Assembly (NCBI GenBank): GCA_021373025.1
Contig: JAJFTL010000022.1
Span: 186,001-250,000, forward strand
Length of the DNA: 64,000 bases
Direction of reading: 5' to 3'
From: a bacterium
Lineage (GTDB): Bacteria > Caldisericota > Caldisericia > Cryosericales > Cryosericaceae
Made by a program: the position numbers and the translations under genes. This document shows positions 1 to 8,699 of the stretch, piece by piece. Under the pieces are notes generated by a model. It made no database searches. It was not told where the DNA came from and worked only from the letters and a program-made list of their open reading frames with translations. Each line of letters begins with the position of its first letter. Position 1 is the stretch's first letter.

Positions 1-329
1 GACCTGCAGGGCATGTCATCATTGATGTAGAGAATCGTGACTACATCGTGAAGCATTTTGTGCCTGAGGAATGGCATGTGTGCGATGGCGAATTCGTTCT
101 CGAAAAGCGGCACTTTAATCCTCTCGAAGGTACTGTCTCGACGAAGCGGATCATTGCGGCTGGGACGGAGCGCCATGAATATCGGCGTGTGCTGCGGATG
201 TATACTGCAACGGAATTGGTATCCCTATTGAGTTCTGCTGGGCTCCGCCCGGAACGATGGTATGGTGACTATGATGGATCACGCCTTGGATTCGAGTCCA
301 GGCGAATGATTGTTGTAGCTGTGAGGTGA
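1..329 (+). CDS. SAM-dependent methyltransferase, C-terminal part (5' truncated by window edge)
   Basis: The reading frame is open from base 3 and ends with TGA at 327-329, giving the last 108 residues. The fragment starts in the strand that precedes the IDVENRD-like segment and carries the YTATELVSLLSSAGL helix followed by YGDYDG, a pattern typical of the C-terminal half of class I (Rossmann) methyltransferases of the Methyltransf_11/25 type. The SAM-binding glycine motif would lie upstream, outside the window. The stop is one base before the cdaA start, so the two are probably cotranscribed. The substrate cannot be deduced. Confidence 0.75.
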   Translation, partial: PAGHVIIDVENRDYIVKHFVPEEWHVCDGEFVLEKRHFNPLEGTVSTKRIIAAGTERHEYRRVLRMYTATELVSLLSSAGLRPERWYGDYDGSRLGFESRRMIVVAVR

Positions 330-330
330 C

Positions 331-1245
331 ATGGCATACGTGCTGAAGTTTTTTTCCGACTTGTTTGCAAATCTTACGCTGGCACGAGGTATTTCGATCG
401 TAATTGACATTGCTGTCACATCTCTCCTTTTTTATGCGCTGCTCAAGCTGATTTCGAACACTCGTGCTCTTCAGTTGGCACAAGGTCTCGTGATCTACTA
501 CCTGCTCGTGTACAGCGTAGAGTGGATAAGCCTCAAGGCGGGGTTACTTGCGCTTAACAGTGTATTCAGCTGGCTGCGCAGCTTCTCAACGACGTTTCTG
601 CCTCTTTTGCTCGTCATGGTTTTCCAGCCGGAGCTCCGGCGCATGTTAGGCCGATTGGGGAGCAGTCGATTGGTTTCGTCTGATACGCGAAGCCAATTCC
701 TGGATGTCCATGAGTGGGAAGATTCTGTGGATGAGATAGTAAAGAGTGTTAAGTATTTATCGATGAATCGTATCGGAGCCCTGATCTGTCTCCAACGGCA
801 GACCGGTCTCGAAGATTACGTTGAGACGGGCGTGCGGCTCGATGCCCTTGTGAGAGCGGAGACGCTGTCAACGCTCTTTTATCCTAACAGCGCGCTCCAT
901 GATGGTGGCGTGGTCATTGCGAATAATCGCATTGTGGCGGCACGATGCCTGTTTCCGCTTACTGCAAGCGTTGAATTGGAGAAGGGGCTTGGAACGCGAC
1001 ACCGTGCAGCCATCGGACTGACAGAGGAAACAGACGCGATTGTCGTCGTTGTGTCGGAACAGACGGGGGTCATTTCTCTTGCAGTGCGAGGAAAACTCAC
1101 TCGCTATCTCAGCCCTCTCGAACTCAGAGGAATGCTGCTGGTGATGACGAAGCCGATAGCCAATGAGCATAGGTTCAGCCTGGCCGGTCTTTTCCACAGA
1201 AGAAATCCAAAGAGACCGCAAGGGGGGGACGATGGCAAAGCGTAA
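331..1245 (+). CDS. cdaA: Membrane diadenylate cyclase CdaA
   Basis: Predicted to condense two ATP into cyclic di-AMP at the membrane. Three N-terminal hydrophobic helices (about residues 21-40, 47-65 and 84-98) precede a DAC (DisA_N) domain at about 105-270. The catalytic motif reads HDGG at 190-193, where most family members have DGA, and the second motif RHRAA is intact at 223-227. Length (304 aa) is a little above the usual 270-280. ATG lies one base after the methyltransferase stop. The next gene, ybbR, overlaps it by 14 bases, which is the standard cdaA-cdaR arrangement in which the YbbR protein modulates the cyclase. glmM, the usual third gene, is absent here. Confidence 0.92.
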   Translation: MAYVLKFFSDLFANLTLARGISIVIDIAVTSLLFYALLKLISNTRALQLAQGLVIYYLLVYSVEWISLKAGLLALNSVFSWLRSFSTTFLPLLLVMVFQPELRRMLGRLGSSRLVSSDTRSQFLDVHEWEDSVDEIVKSVKYLSMNRIGALICLQRQTGLEDYVETGVRLDALVRAETLSTLFYPNSALHDGGVVIANNRIVAARCLFPLTASVELEKGLGTRHRAAIGLTEETDAIVVVVSEQTGVISLAVRGKLTRYLSPLELRGMLLVMTKPIANEHRFSLAGLFHRRNPKRPQGGDDGKA

Positions 1246-2455
1246 TATCGGGGCGGTGCTTTTCAATTCCAAGATTATCTCCGTGCTGTTAGCCGTTTTG
1301 CTGTGGATCTATGTCGTAGGGGTGAGAGGTCCGGAGACAACAAAATCCGTCGATGCACAGCTGGTCGCTGTAAATGTACCACAGGGATATGTTCTGACAG
1401 GACCGCTTCCTTCTGTTACCGTTTCGTTGCGGGGGCCAATGAATACATTGTGGAATATTACCAGTGAATACGTGACGCCCACAGTGGACTTGCGTGGGAG
1501 GACCGAAGGTGCTTTTATAGCGCCGGTGCAGGCCCAGGTCGTAGGACTCTCTGGCGTTACGGTTGAGTCTGTGGCTCCCAAGGATGTTAACATCATGCTT
1601 GAGCGGCTGGAGACAGTTGCCATTCCAGTGCACGTTGAGGTAAGCGGTGCGTTGTCCACAAGCTTAGTACTTGGGACCCTTCGCGTTGAGCCAGAGACGG
1701 TGGAGGTGTCCGGACCCAGCTCTCTCGTACGTCAGGTTAAGGAGGCAGCGTTAGTTGTTGCACTAGATAAGCTAGGCATGACGACCGGTGGAAACTTTAC
1801 TGTTGCAGCTGACGTCACAGCCTACGACGCCACAGGCAATGTTGTGAGTGGAGTCCTGGTCTCTCCTCATTCAGCGATTGCAGTTCTCCCCGTCTTGGAC
1901 GCTTCCGGCTTGAAGACCGTGCCAGTGGTGCCTGCAGTATCAGGGTATCCATTGAGAGGATACGCTGTGGCAAGTGCCTCATGCAGTCCGGCAGTCATTA
2001 TGATTACAGGGCCGGCTGGCGCACTGGCCAAAATCGAGGCCGTGAGCACCATGGACATCGATATATCAGATGCGTCGGCCACGATGACGAAGCAGGTGGG
2101 TCTTGTTCTTCCCCCGGGAGTCACTCTCCTGGATGGAAGCAAGACGGTGTCATGTCGGATAGTTCTTGAGCAGGTTGTTGTTGTTGCCGTTCCAGATGTG
2201 CCGATAGAAGTGCGGGGCGCGGGATCGGGCTGGAAGGTGTCTCTTGGCACGACATCGGTTTCTATACTGGTCAGCGGGGCAAATTCCTCAATCATGGCCC
2301 TTCACCCCTCCCAGATCAAAGCCTACATCGATCTCGGCCAGCCTCCGCTCGCGGACGGTTCGTATGCTGTCCTTGTGGACGGATTGAGCGAGGGGATTGT
2401 TTCCGCCTATATCACGCCCTCCTCGGTCATTGCTGATGTTCAGAAAGGGCCATAG
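1232..2455 (+). CDS. ybbR: YbbR-domain protein, CdaA regulator (CdaR-like)
   Basis: A 407-residue extracytoplasmic protein with a short cytoplasmic start, one transmembrane helix at about residues 12-28 (SKIISVLLAVLLWIYVVGV) and then three to four tandem YbbR beta-repeats rich in Val, Ser and Thr. ATG 1232 was chosen because it follows a GGGGGG run and begins with the conserved helix; an in-frame upstream start at 1163 lies deep within cdaA. In Bacilli the homologue CdaR binds CdaA and tunes c-di-AMP synthesis; the 14-base overlap with cdaA supports the same role here. The gene is longer than a minimal CdaR and lacks any enzymatic motif. Confidence 0.88.
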   Translation: MAKRNIGAVLFNSKIISVLLAVLLWIYVVGVRGPETTKSVDAQLVAVNVPQGYVLTGPLPSVTVSLRGPMNTLWNITSEYVTPTVDLRGRTEGAFIAPVQAQVVGLSGVTVESVAPKDVNIMLERLETVAIPVHVEVSGALSTSLVLGTLRVEPETVEVSGPSSLVRQVKEAALVVALDKLGMTTGGNFTVAADVTAYDATGNVVSGVLVSPHSAIAVLPVLDASGLKTVPVVPAVSGYPLRGYAVASASCSPAVIMITGPAGALAKIEAVSTMDIDISDASATMTKQVGLVLPPGVTLLDGSKTVSCRIVLEQVVVVAVPDVPIEVRGAGSGWKVSLGTTSVSILVSGANSSIMALHPSQIKAYIDLGQPPLADGSYAVLVDGLSEGIVSAYITPSSVIADVQKGP

Positions 2456-2537
2456 CGGTTCGATGGTCGAAGATCCTGGTACCCTGCAGGGTCACGTAGA
2501 AACTGTGTTGCCTTGTTCGCGTAGCCCACTCGCGACC

Positions 2538-3440
2538 ATGTCGAGTCCCGACGGGTTCTTTGCTGTATTCAAACCTCGCGGACTGAGTAGCGCGAAGACC
2601 TTGAACGTTGTCAAGCAGCTGTTGGCTGCAGAAAAGGCTGGGTTTTTGGGTACGCTGGATGTCCAGGCTGCGGGCGTTCTTCCTGTTGCTCTCGGTTCGG
2701 CGACGAGGCTGATTCCTTTTCTTCCGTCGAGTGACAAGGAGTATGTCGGCGAACTGGTTCTGGGAATGAGCACAGTGACCGATGATATGGATGGCGAAAT
2801 CATTGACCGCAAAGGTGTAGCGGGACTGGGAGATATGGATGTGAAGACAGCAATGGATAGCGTAGCCGCTCAGGAAACACAGGTTCCACCGCATGTTTCA
2901 GCAAAGCGACTGGGCGGCGTTCGGGGATACAGCGCAGTGCGCAAGGAGGGACGACTCATCGACTTTGCGCCGACTCCCGTGTCAGTCAGGAGTTTCACTG
3001 TTCTGCAGGATCGCCTGGATGGGGAGTTGCGTCGCATTGTCTTCCGTATGCTGGTAACCCCGGGCTTCTACGTCCGAGGGTTTTGCAGAGATGTCGGAGC
3101 TGCTCTTGGCTGTGGGGCCTGCATGGGGCGGCTCCTTCGTACAAGGGCTTACGGGTTCGGCGTAGGCGACACCCTCTCATTAGCGAAATTGAGACGAATG
3201 GCCGAGAGTCATGACTTGTCATTTGTTACGACAGGACAGGAAAGGAAGGATCTGCTGGGGGCTTTGCCACACGTTTCTCTTGATGGAAGGAACTGGAACG
3301 CCTTTGTTCATGGAGTTTCAGTCGAATGTGGACTAATGGATGAGACAGTGATTTCCGTGATCCGTCCAGATGGGCAGCTGGGCGGCGTCGGTACGGTGAG
3401 AGCTGGCAGGTTGTATCCTCGAAAGGTACTTGACCGGTGA
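2538..3440 (+). CDS. truB: tRNA pseudouridine(55) synthase TruB
   Basis: Isomerises U55 in the T-loop of tRNAs. The family signature GTLDPxATGVLP reads GTLDVQAAGVLP here, keeping the catalytic Asp (residue 41 from this start). The KEY motif follows at about residue 72, then the C-terminal segment. The start is uncertain: ATG 2538 gives a family-like N terminus (FFAVFKPRGLSS) but has no clear Shine-Dalgarno sequence, while ATG 2463 would add 25 residues. The stop overlaps the ribF start by four bases (GTGA), so truB and ribF are translationally coupled. The truB-ribF-rpsO-pnp order is widely conserved in bacteria. Confidence 0.87.
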   Translation: MSSPDGFFAVFKPRGLSSAKTLNVVKQLLAAEKAGFLGTLDVQAAGVLPVALGSATRLIPFLPSSDKEYVGELVLGMSTVTDDMDGEIIDRKGVAGLGDMDVKTAMDSVAAQETQVPPHVSAKRLGGVRGYSAVRKEGRLIDFAPTPVSVRSFTVLQDRLDGELRRIVFRMLVTPGFYVRGFCRDVGAALGCGACMGRLLRTRAYGFGVGDTLSLAKLRRMAESHDLSFVTTGQERKDLLGALPHVSLDGRNWNAFVHGVSVECGLMDETVISVIRPDGQLGGVGTVRAGRLYPRKVLDR

Positions 3441-4357
3441 CCAGCGTATATCTGTCGTCTTCGGAGTTTCCAGGGGTTGCGTCTGCCGTTGCCATTGGGG
3501 CTTTCGACGGATTTCATCTGGGACATCAGCGAGTGATCGCGAGACTGACCGACTACGCAAAGAAAGGGTCACTTGCAACAGTGATTTATACGTTTCGGCA
3601 GAATCCGAAAGTGGTGACTCGTGGTGTACGGGGTCTTCTCACCACAAATAGCGAACGAGTCGACTGTGCTGCGAAGGCAGGCATAGAGAACATTGTGCTC
3701 GAGGATTTCTCAACCCGCTTCCAGGGGATGTCTGCTGAAGTTTTTGTGCGGGACATTATTGTGGCTCGTCTGAATGCACGGGTGGTCGTAGTCGGCAAGG
3801 ACTTTCGCTTTGGCCGGGCTCGTACGGGGGACGTCCAGCTGATGTCTCGGATACTTGAAGAGTCCGGAAGGGTTCTTGTCACAGTGGATCCGGTCATTGT
3901 CGATGGAGAAGTATGCTCCAGCTCCCTGATTCGGGCTGCTGTTGAAGAGGGCAATGTTGAACGGGCTGCAGGCTTCCTAGGACGACCATATTCGCTGGAG
4001 GGAGTAATCGTCACGGGAAATCGCATTGGGGGGCGGCTTGGTTTTCCTACGGCAAACATCGAGGTGCCCGATCCGGTTAAACTGGTGCCCGGTAACGGGG
4101 TCTACGCAGTGAGGGGAATGATCGATGAGATTGCGGTAAATGGGGTCTGCAACATCGGGGTTCGGCCCACCATGACCGCTGCATCGAGACGGACCGTCGA
4201 GGTCCACTTGCTGGATTTCGATAGGAAAGTCTACGGCCATCTGGCATCAATCGAATTCATAGCACGTCTGCGCCCCGAAATCCGGTTTTCTTCGTCTGCG
4301 GAGCTAGTAAAGCAGATCTCGCAGGACGTAGCCACGGCTCGAGCCGTACTGGGATAG
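3437..4357 (+). CDS. ribF: Bifunctional riboflavin kinase / FAD synthetase RibF
   Basis: Makes FMN and then FAD from riboflavin. The N-terminal FMN adenylyltransferase domain shows the nucleotidyltransferase motif GAFDGFHLGH at residues 21-30. The C-terminal flavokinase domain shows the GRLGFPTAN motif at about 196-204 and NIGVRPT at about 240-246. Length is 306 aa, normal for the family. The start is GTG, overlapping the truB stop by four bases. FMN supply is relevant to the ApbE flavinylation module near 59-60 kb, though no regulatory link (such as an FMN riboswitch) is seen here. Confidence 0.94.
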   Translation: MTSVYLSSSEFPGVASAVAIGAFDGFHLGHQRVIARLTDYAKKGSLATVIYTFRQNPKVVTRGVRGLLTTNSERVDCAAKAGIENIVLEDFSTRFQGMSAEVFVRDIIVARLNARVVVVGKDFRFGRARTGDVQLMSRILEESGRVLVTVDPVIVDGEVCSSSLIRAAVEEGNVERAAGFLGRPYSLEGVIVTGNRIGGRLGFPTANIEVPDPVKLVPGNGVYAVRGMIDEIAVNGVCNIGVRPTMTAASRRTVEVHLLDFDRKVYGHLASIEFIARLRPEIRFSSSAELVKQISQDVATARAVLG

Positions 4358-4412
4358 GGCGCGAAGTGACCCCAAACCATTCATAGTGAATTCAGCTATG
4401 CACTGGTTTGCC

Positions 4413-4440
4413 TTTACTTGTGGCTCCTTTCTGGTAGAAT
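4413..4440 (+). promoter_or_regulatory. Predicted promoter for rpsO-pnp
   Basis: TTTACT (4413-4418), a 16-base spacer and TAGAAT (4435-4440) lie 81 bases before the rpsO start. The 16-base spacing and the TAGAAT -10 recur at other units in this window. Confidence 0.6.
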
Positions 4441-4521
4441 TGTTGTACATTTCTCCCGCACTCGGTCATGCGTTCCGGCTGGACGTAAGACTGGGTCCTG
4501 GGACACCCTGGAGGTATACAT

Positions 4522-4788
4522 ATGCTTACAGCCGAAGAGAAGTTGAAGATCATCAATGAGTTCAAGCTGAGCGATGACGACACGGGTTCGTTCGAGGTTC
4601 AGATTGCGATGCTTTCCAAGCGGATTCTCGCGCTCACGGAGCATCTGCAGAACCATCAAAAAGACTTCAGTTCAAAGCGGGGGTTGTACAAGCTCATAGG
4701 AGAACGTCGCCGGCTTCTTAACAGCCTGAGGCGTGTCGATGAGGATCGTTATGCGTTGTTGATCAAGCGGCTGGGAATCCGCAAATAG
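4522..4788 (+). CDS. rpsO: 30S ribosomal protein S15
   Basis: An 88-residue protein that binds 16S rRNA in the central domain early in small-subunit assembly. The sequence shows the family hallmarks DTGSFEVQIA (residues 21-30), LTEHLQNHQKD and the RRRLLNSLRR basic segment near the C terminus. A good Shine-Dalgarno GGAGG at 4510-4514 precedes ATG. The leader from about 4441 to 4521 contains a GGGT...ACCC pairing just before the ribosome site, which could be part of an S15 autoregulatory structure, but this is only a suggestion. It is followed six bases later by pnp, the conserved neighbour. Confidence 0.97.
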   Translation: MLTAEEKLKIINEFKLSDDDTGSFEVQIAMLSKRILALTEHLQNHQKDFSSKRGLYKLIGERRRLLNSLRRVDEDRYALLIKRLGIRK

Positions 4789-4794
4789 GAGCCA

Positions 4795-6942
4795 ATGTTG
4801 GAAAATGATGAGATAAAGAGGGTTCAAGGCACTACTGGAGGAAGGACTGTCACGCTGGAGACCGGACGCCTGGCGAAACAGGCTGGTGGCGCTGTTTTGG
4901 CAACCATGGGGGGCACGGTGGTGCTGGCAGCTGTAACTGTCAGCAATACGACGAAGGAAGGGATTGACTTCTTCCCATTGACAGTTGACTATTTTGAGAA
5001 GATGTATGCAGTCGGGAAGATTCCCGGTGGATTCTATAAGCGGGAAGGACGTCCCAGTGAGCGCGAGATTCTTCGTTCGCGGCTCATTGACCGCAGTATC
5101 CGGCCTTTGTTTCCAAAGCACTTCCGTAGAGAGGTCCAGGTCATTGCTTACGTGTTGTCTGCCGATGGAGAGAATTCTCCGGACGTGCTCGCTATCAACG
5201 CAGTTTCGGCAGCCCTTCTCATTAGCAACGCTCCTTTTGTTGATGCTGTTGCTGCAGTCAGAGTGGGCAAGATCAATGGAGAGCTCGTTTTCAATCCATC
5301 GTCTTCTTCGATCGATGCCAGCACGCTCGATCTGATCGTGTCAGGAACAGCCAATGGCATTCTGATGGTTGAGTCAGGATCGCGTGAAATCAGCGAAGCT
5401 GAAATGGTCGAGGCACTGGTTAAGGCACAGGAGCCCATCAAAGAGATGTGCCGCATGGAGGAGGAACTTCACCTCCAGGCTGGTAAGGAAAAGATTGTCG
5501 TACCCGAGTTGACGTTTGATCCAGCCATCCAGAGTGACGCTCGGACAATGGTCAACGATCGTCTGCCGATGGTACTCAAGGACAAGGAGAAGCTAAAGAA
5601 AGAGAAGATCCTCGACGAGTTCAAGGGTGAGCTGGCAGCCGAGCTTGTGGCCAAGTATCCTGATCATGAGTTGGCCATCGGAGAGGCTCTGGATGCTGAA
5701 ATCAAGCATTTCATCAGACAGCGTGTTGTCAGCGATGGAGTCCGCGTTGATGGTCGCAGACCAGAAGAGATTCGCCCTATCGGAGTCGACGTTGGTGTTC
5801 TTCCCATGAGCCACGGATCAGGCCTGTTCTCCCGCGGTCAGACACAGGTGCTGTCGGTTGTTACCCTGGGGGGGAAGAACGAAGGTCAGCTTGTAGAAAG
5901 CTTGGAAGAAGAAGTCACCAAGCACTACATGCACTATTATAATTTTCCCCCCTTCTCTGTGGGAGAAACTCGTCCGATGCGGGGACCAGGCCGCCGGGAG
6001 ATCGGGCATGGTGCGCTGGGAGAACGAGCCCTGCTGCCCGTGATACCAGATGAGAATGAGTTCCCATACTCCATTCGTGTTGTCTCCGAAGTTCTTGAGT
6101 CCAATGGTTCGACATCGCAGGCTTCCATTTGTGGGAGCACGTTGGCACTGATGGATGCAGGAGTGCCCATCACTGCGCCGGTAGCTGGCATTGCTATGGG
6201 GCTCATGAAAGAAGGCGACAAGAGCGTCATCTTGACCGACATTCAGGGAGCTGAGGACGCAAACGGCGACATGGACTTCAAGGTGGCTGGCACTGCCAAG
6301 GGCATCACGGCGCTTCAGATGGATATCAAGATTCATGGCGTCGACAGCGATCTGCTTTCGAAAGCTCTAGATCAGGCCCGTACGGCGCGTCTCTTCATTC
6401 TGGACAAGATGCTGTCGGTTCTGCCAGCACCACGCGGCGAAGTCAATCCTCTGGCTCCGCGCATTTTTACGATGCACATCTCCGGTGACAAGATCGGAGC
6501 GCTCATTGGGCCCGGAGGAAAAGTCATCAAGAAGATCATATCCGATACGGGCTGCGACATCGACATCGAGGATGATGGTTCTGTATTTGTAACTGCGCCC
6601 GATGGGGCAAAGGGTCAGATTGCAATGGATGCCATTAGCGCAATTACTGAAGACATTGTCGTGGGAAAGGTGTACCTGGGCAGAGTGACCGAACTGCGTG
6701 ACTTTGGTGCGTTTGTCGAAATTGCCCCCGGCAAGTCTGGCTTACTGCATGTTTCGCAGGTGTCCGACTCGTACGTCAAAGACATCCACTCGGTATTGAA
6801 AGTCGGCGAACAGATTCTTGTGAAGACTCTTCCTCTTAAGGATGACGGAAAGATCTCTCTGACTCGCAAGGGCTTGACTGAGAGTGACACGAGCAAGGTT
6901 TCGCACGAATCGAGTGGGGGTCACCCACATGGTGGTCAGTAA
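4795..6942 (+). CDS. pnp: Polyribonucleotide nucleotidyltransferase (PNPase)
   Basis: Phosphorolytic 3'-5' exoribonuclease of RNA decay, 715 residues, full length. Two RNase PH-like core domains are separated by an alpha-helical linker (about 230-310). The second core contains the FSVGETRPMRGPGRREIGHG active-site region. A KH domain (GALIGPGGKVIKKI, about 567-580) and an S1 domain (about 620-690, GRVTELRDFGAFVEI) follow. The tail ends in a Ser/Gly/His-rich segment. ATG 4795 follows rpsO by six bases. The M16 peptidase start overlaps the end by 14 bases. Confidence 0.97.
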   Translation: MLENDEIKRVQGTTGGRTVTLETGRLAKQAGGAVLATMGGTVVLAAVTVSNTTKEGIDFFPLTVDYFEKMYAVGKIPGGFYKREGRPSEREILRSRLIDRSIRPLFPKHFRREVQVIAYVLSADGENSPDVLAINAVSAALLISNAPFVDAVAAVRVGKINGELVFNPSSSSIDASTLDLIVSGTANGILMVESGSREISEAEMVEALVKAQEPIKEMCRMEEELHLQAGKEKIVVPELTFDPAIQSDARTMVNDRLPMVLKDKEKLKKEKILDEFKGELAAELVAKYPDHELAIGEALDAEIKHFIRQRVVSDGVRVDGRRPEEIRPIGVDVGVLPMSHGSGLFSRGQTQVLSVVTLGGKNEGQLVESLEEEVTKHYMHYYNFPPFSVGETRPMRGPGRREIGHGALGERALLPVIPDENEFPYSIRVVSEVLESNGSTSQASICGSTLALMDAGVPITAPVAGIAMGLMKEGDKSVILTDIQGAEDANGDMDFKVAGTAKGITALQMDIKIHGVDSDLLSKALDQARTARLFILDKMLSVLPAPRGEVNPLAPRIFTMHISGDKIGALIGPGGKVIKKIISDTGCDIDIEDDGSVFVTAPDGAKGQIAMDAISAITEDIVVGKVYLGRVTELRDFGAFVEIAPGKSGLLHVSQVSDSYVKDIHSVLKVGEQILVKTLPLKDDGKISLTRKGLTESDTSKVSHESSGGHPHGGQ

Positions 6943-8182
6943 CGGAGAGCACAGACCGGAGGTTCTAACACTCAGCAACGGCATTCGCGTCGTTTTTGAC
7001 GTTGACAGAGGGCACCCGACTGCAGCGGTCGGGGCCCTTGTTGCTAGTGGTTCCCGGTTTGAGGATCGTCACACACAGGGTCTAAGCCACTTTATGGAGC
7101 ACATTCTGTTCAAGGGAACTCTACATCGAAGCTCGCTCGAGATTTCTTCAGCGATCGAAAATGTAGGAGGTGAACTGAATGCGTTCACAGATACGCAGTA
7201 CACCATGTTCTACATGCGCGTTCCTCAGAAGCATGTACCGCTCGCATTGGACGTCCTCTCAGACATTCTTCTGCACCCACTATTTGATCCAACTGCGATT
7301 GATTTGGAGCGTCGGGTCATCGAGCAGGAGATCCTTGCCTTTAACGACAGTCCTGATGACGTAGTCACAGACGAGTTGCTGAGGGGTGTCTATGGAGACG
7401 ACCCTGTGGCAGCGAATCCACTCGGGACCATTGAGTCCGTGCGTTCGTTCAGGAGGAGCGACTTTGTGGAATACTACCGCGAACACTTTTCTGCGCCGGA
7501 CATTATTCTGTCTCTAGCTGGAGACATTGATGTCAACGCGTCGGCTCGCTTCCTAGAAGATACATTTGGAGTGCTTCAGCGTGGCAAGAGCAGGAGTCCC
7601 TGGGGAGTGCCGTCGCGGTCAGTCTCCATCAAGGAGACTGAGCGCCCTACTGAGCAAGTCTATATGGCGATGGCACTTCCTGGATTCGCCCAGTTTACGC
7701 GGGAGGGGTCTATCCTCAATCTGGTTTCAAGCGTATTCGGCGGAAACATGTCCAGCCGTCTCTTTCAACGAGCCCGGGAGAAGGAGGCCCTCGTCTATAG
7801 TATCGGTTCGTTTCCGGTGTCGTTCAGCAATACCGGGTTGCTCGGTGTTGCTGCCGAAAGTTCCCCCGAGAATGCGTCACGTGTCCAGGACGTGATCCGT
7901 GAGGAAATCGAGATAATGAGGCGTGACAAGATCAGCATGACCGAACTGCAGCATGCAAAGGATACTGTTCTGGGCGGATTTCTTCTTTCGCTTGAGTCCT
8001 TCTTTCGTAGAATGCACCGAAATGCTTCTGAACTGTACATGAGGGATCGGATCCGAACAGTTGAGGATGTTACCGAGATGGTCAACTCAATTACGCTTGG
8101 CGATGCGTTGAGCGTCATAGACGACGTTTTTGACACCTCGAAGTTGGCGGTGTCCATCGTTCATGGACCCAGCAAAAGCTAA
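6929..8182 (+). CDS. M16 family zinc metallopeptidase (pitrilysin/processing-peptidase type)
   Basis: A 417-residue protein with the inverted zinc motif HFMEH (HxxEH) followed by ILFKGT at about residues 53-63, and the third-ligand region IEQEILAFNDSPDD about 75 residues later. This is the one-domain-pair form found downstream of pnp in many Firmicutes (YmxG/MlpA-like). ATG 6929 was preferred to an upstream in-frame start because a GGGGG ribosome site precedes it and the product then starts at family-normal length. Overlaps pnp by 14 bases and dut by 20 bases, so it is part of the same operon. Substrate unknown. Confidence 0.9.
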   Translation: MVVSNGEHRPEVLTLSNGIRVVFDVDRGHPTAAVGALVASGSRFEDRHTQGLSHFMEHILFKGTLHRSSLEISSAIENVGGELNAFTDTQYTMFYMRVPQKHVPLALDVLSDILLHPLFDPTAIDLERRVIEQEILAFNDSPDDVVTDELLRGVYGDDPVAANPLGTIESVRSFRRSDFVEYYREHFSAPDIILSLAGDIDVNASARFLEDTFGVLQRGKSRSPWGVPSRSVSIKETERPTEQVYMAMALPGFAQFTREGSILNLVSSVFGGNMSSRLFQRAREKEALVYSIGSFPVSFSNTGLLGVAAESSPENASRVQDVIREEIEIMRRDKISMTELQHAKDTVLGGFLLSLESFFRRMHRNASELYMRDRIRTVEDVTEMVNSITLGDALSVIDDVFDTSKLAVSIVHGPSKS

Positions 8183-8699
8183 GTGGCGGGTCGGGGTCCA
8201 GCGCGTGGTTGACCATGCTGGATTCCCGGTACAGGCTACCCCGGGGTCCTCGGGGTACGATCTTTCCAGCGGAGAGGACAGCGAACTCTCGATCGAGCCG
8301 GGGCACGTAGGGCTTGTACGAACCGGCATAGCGCTGGAACTGCCTCCGGGGCTTGAAGGGCAGGTGCGCAGCCGTTCAGGTCTGGCTGCCAAACACAATG
8401 TGTTTGTTCTGAACTCGCCAGGGACTATTGACAGTGACTATCGAGGCGAGGTAAAAGTCGTGCTTGCGAACTTCGGTCAAGAGTCATTTGTGGTTGCTCC
8501 CGGAGATCGCATTGCGCAACTCGTGTTCATTGAAGTCCCGCAAGTCAGGCTCGTAGCTGTCAACGAACTGGCGGCTACAGAAAGAGGGAGCCAGGGATTT
8601 GGATCATCGGGGAACGGCCCTATGGACAGCACCTGTGAGGGGATGAAAGCTACTTCGTGTCTCTCGGAGTCCAGTGCAGAACATTCCGAGACAGAATAG
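8163..8699 (+). CDS. dut: Deoxyuridine 5'-triphosphate nucleotidohydrolase (dUTPase)
   Basis: Hydrolyses dUTP to dUMP, keeping uracil out of DNA. All five trimeric dUTPase motifs can be read: SSGYDL (motif 1), RSRSGLA (2), GTIDSDYRGEV (3), GDRIAQLVF (4) and RGSQGFGSSG (5, usually RGxGGFGSTG). The protein is 178 aa, with about 30 residues after motif 5; this extra tail overlaps the next gene by 26 bases. Overlaps the M16 gene by 20 bases. The neighbour is a uracil-DNA glycosylase, so this pair prevents and repairs uracil incorporation. Confidence 0.94.
   Translation: MDPAKAKWRVGVQRVVDHAGFPVQATPGSSGYDLSSGEDSELSIEPGHVGLVRTGIALELPPGLEGQVRSRSGLAAKHNVFVLNSPGTIDSDYRGEVKVVLANFGQESFVVAPGDRIAQLVFIEVPQVRLVAVNELAATERGSQGFGSSGNGPMDSTCEGMKATSCLSESSAEHSETE

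Noticed and set aside
4441-4521. Well-defined S15 autoregulatory RNA
   Set aside because: Some pairing can be drawn near the ribosome site but not a convincing conserved structure.
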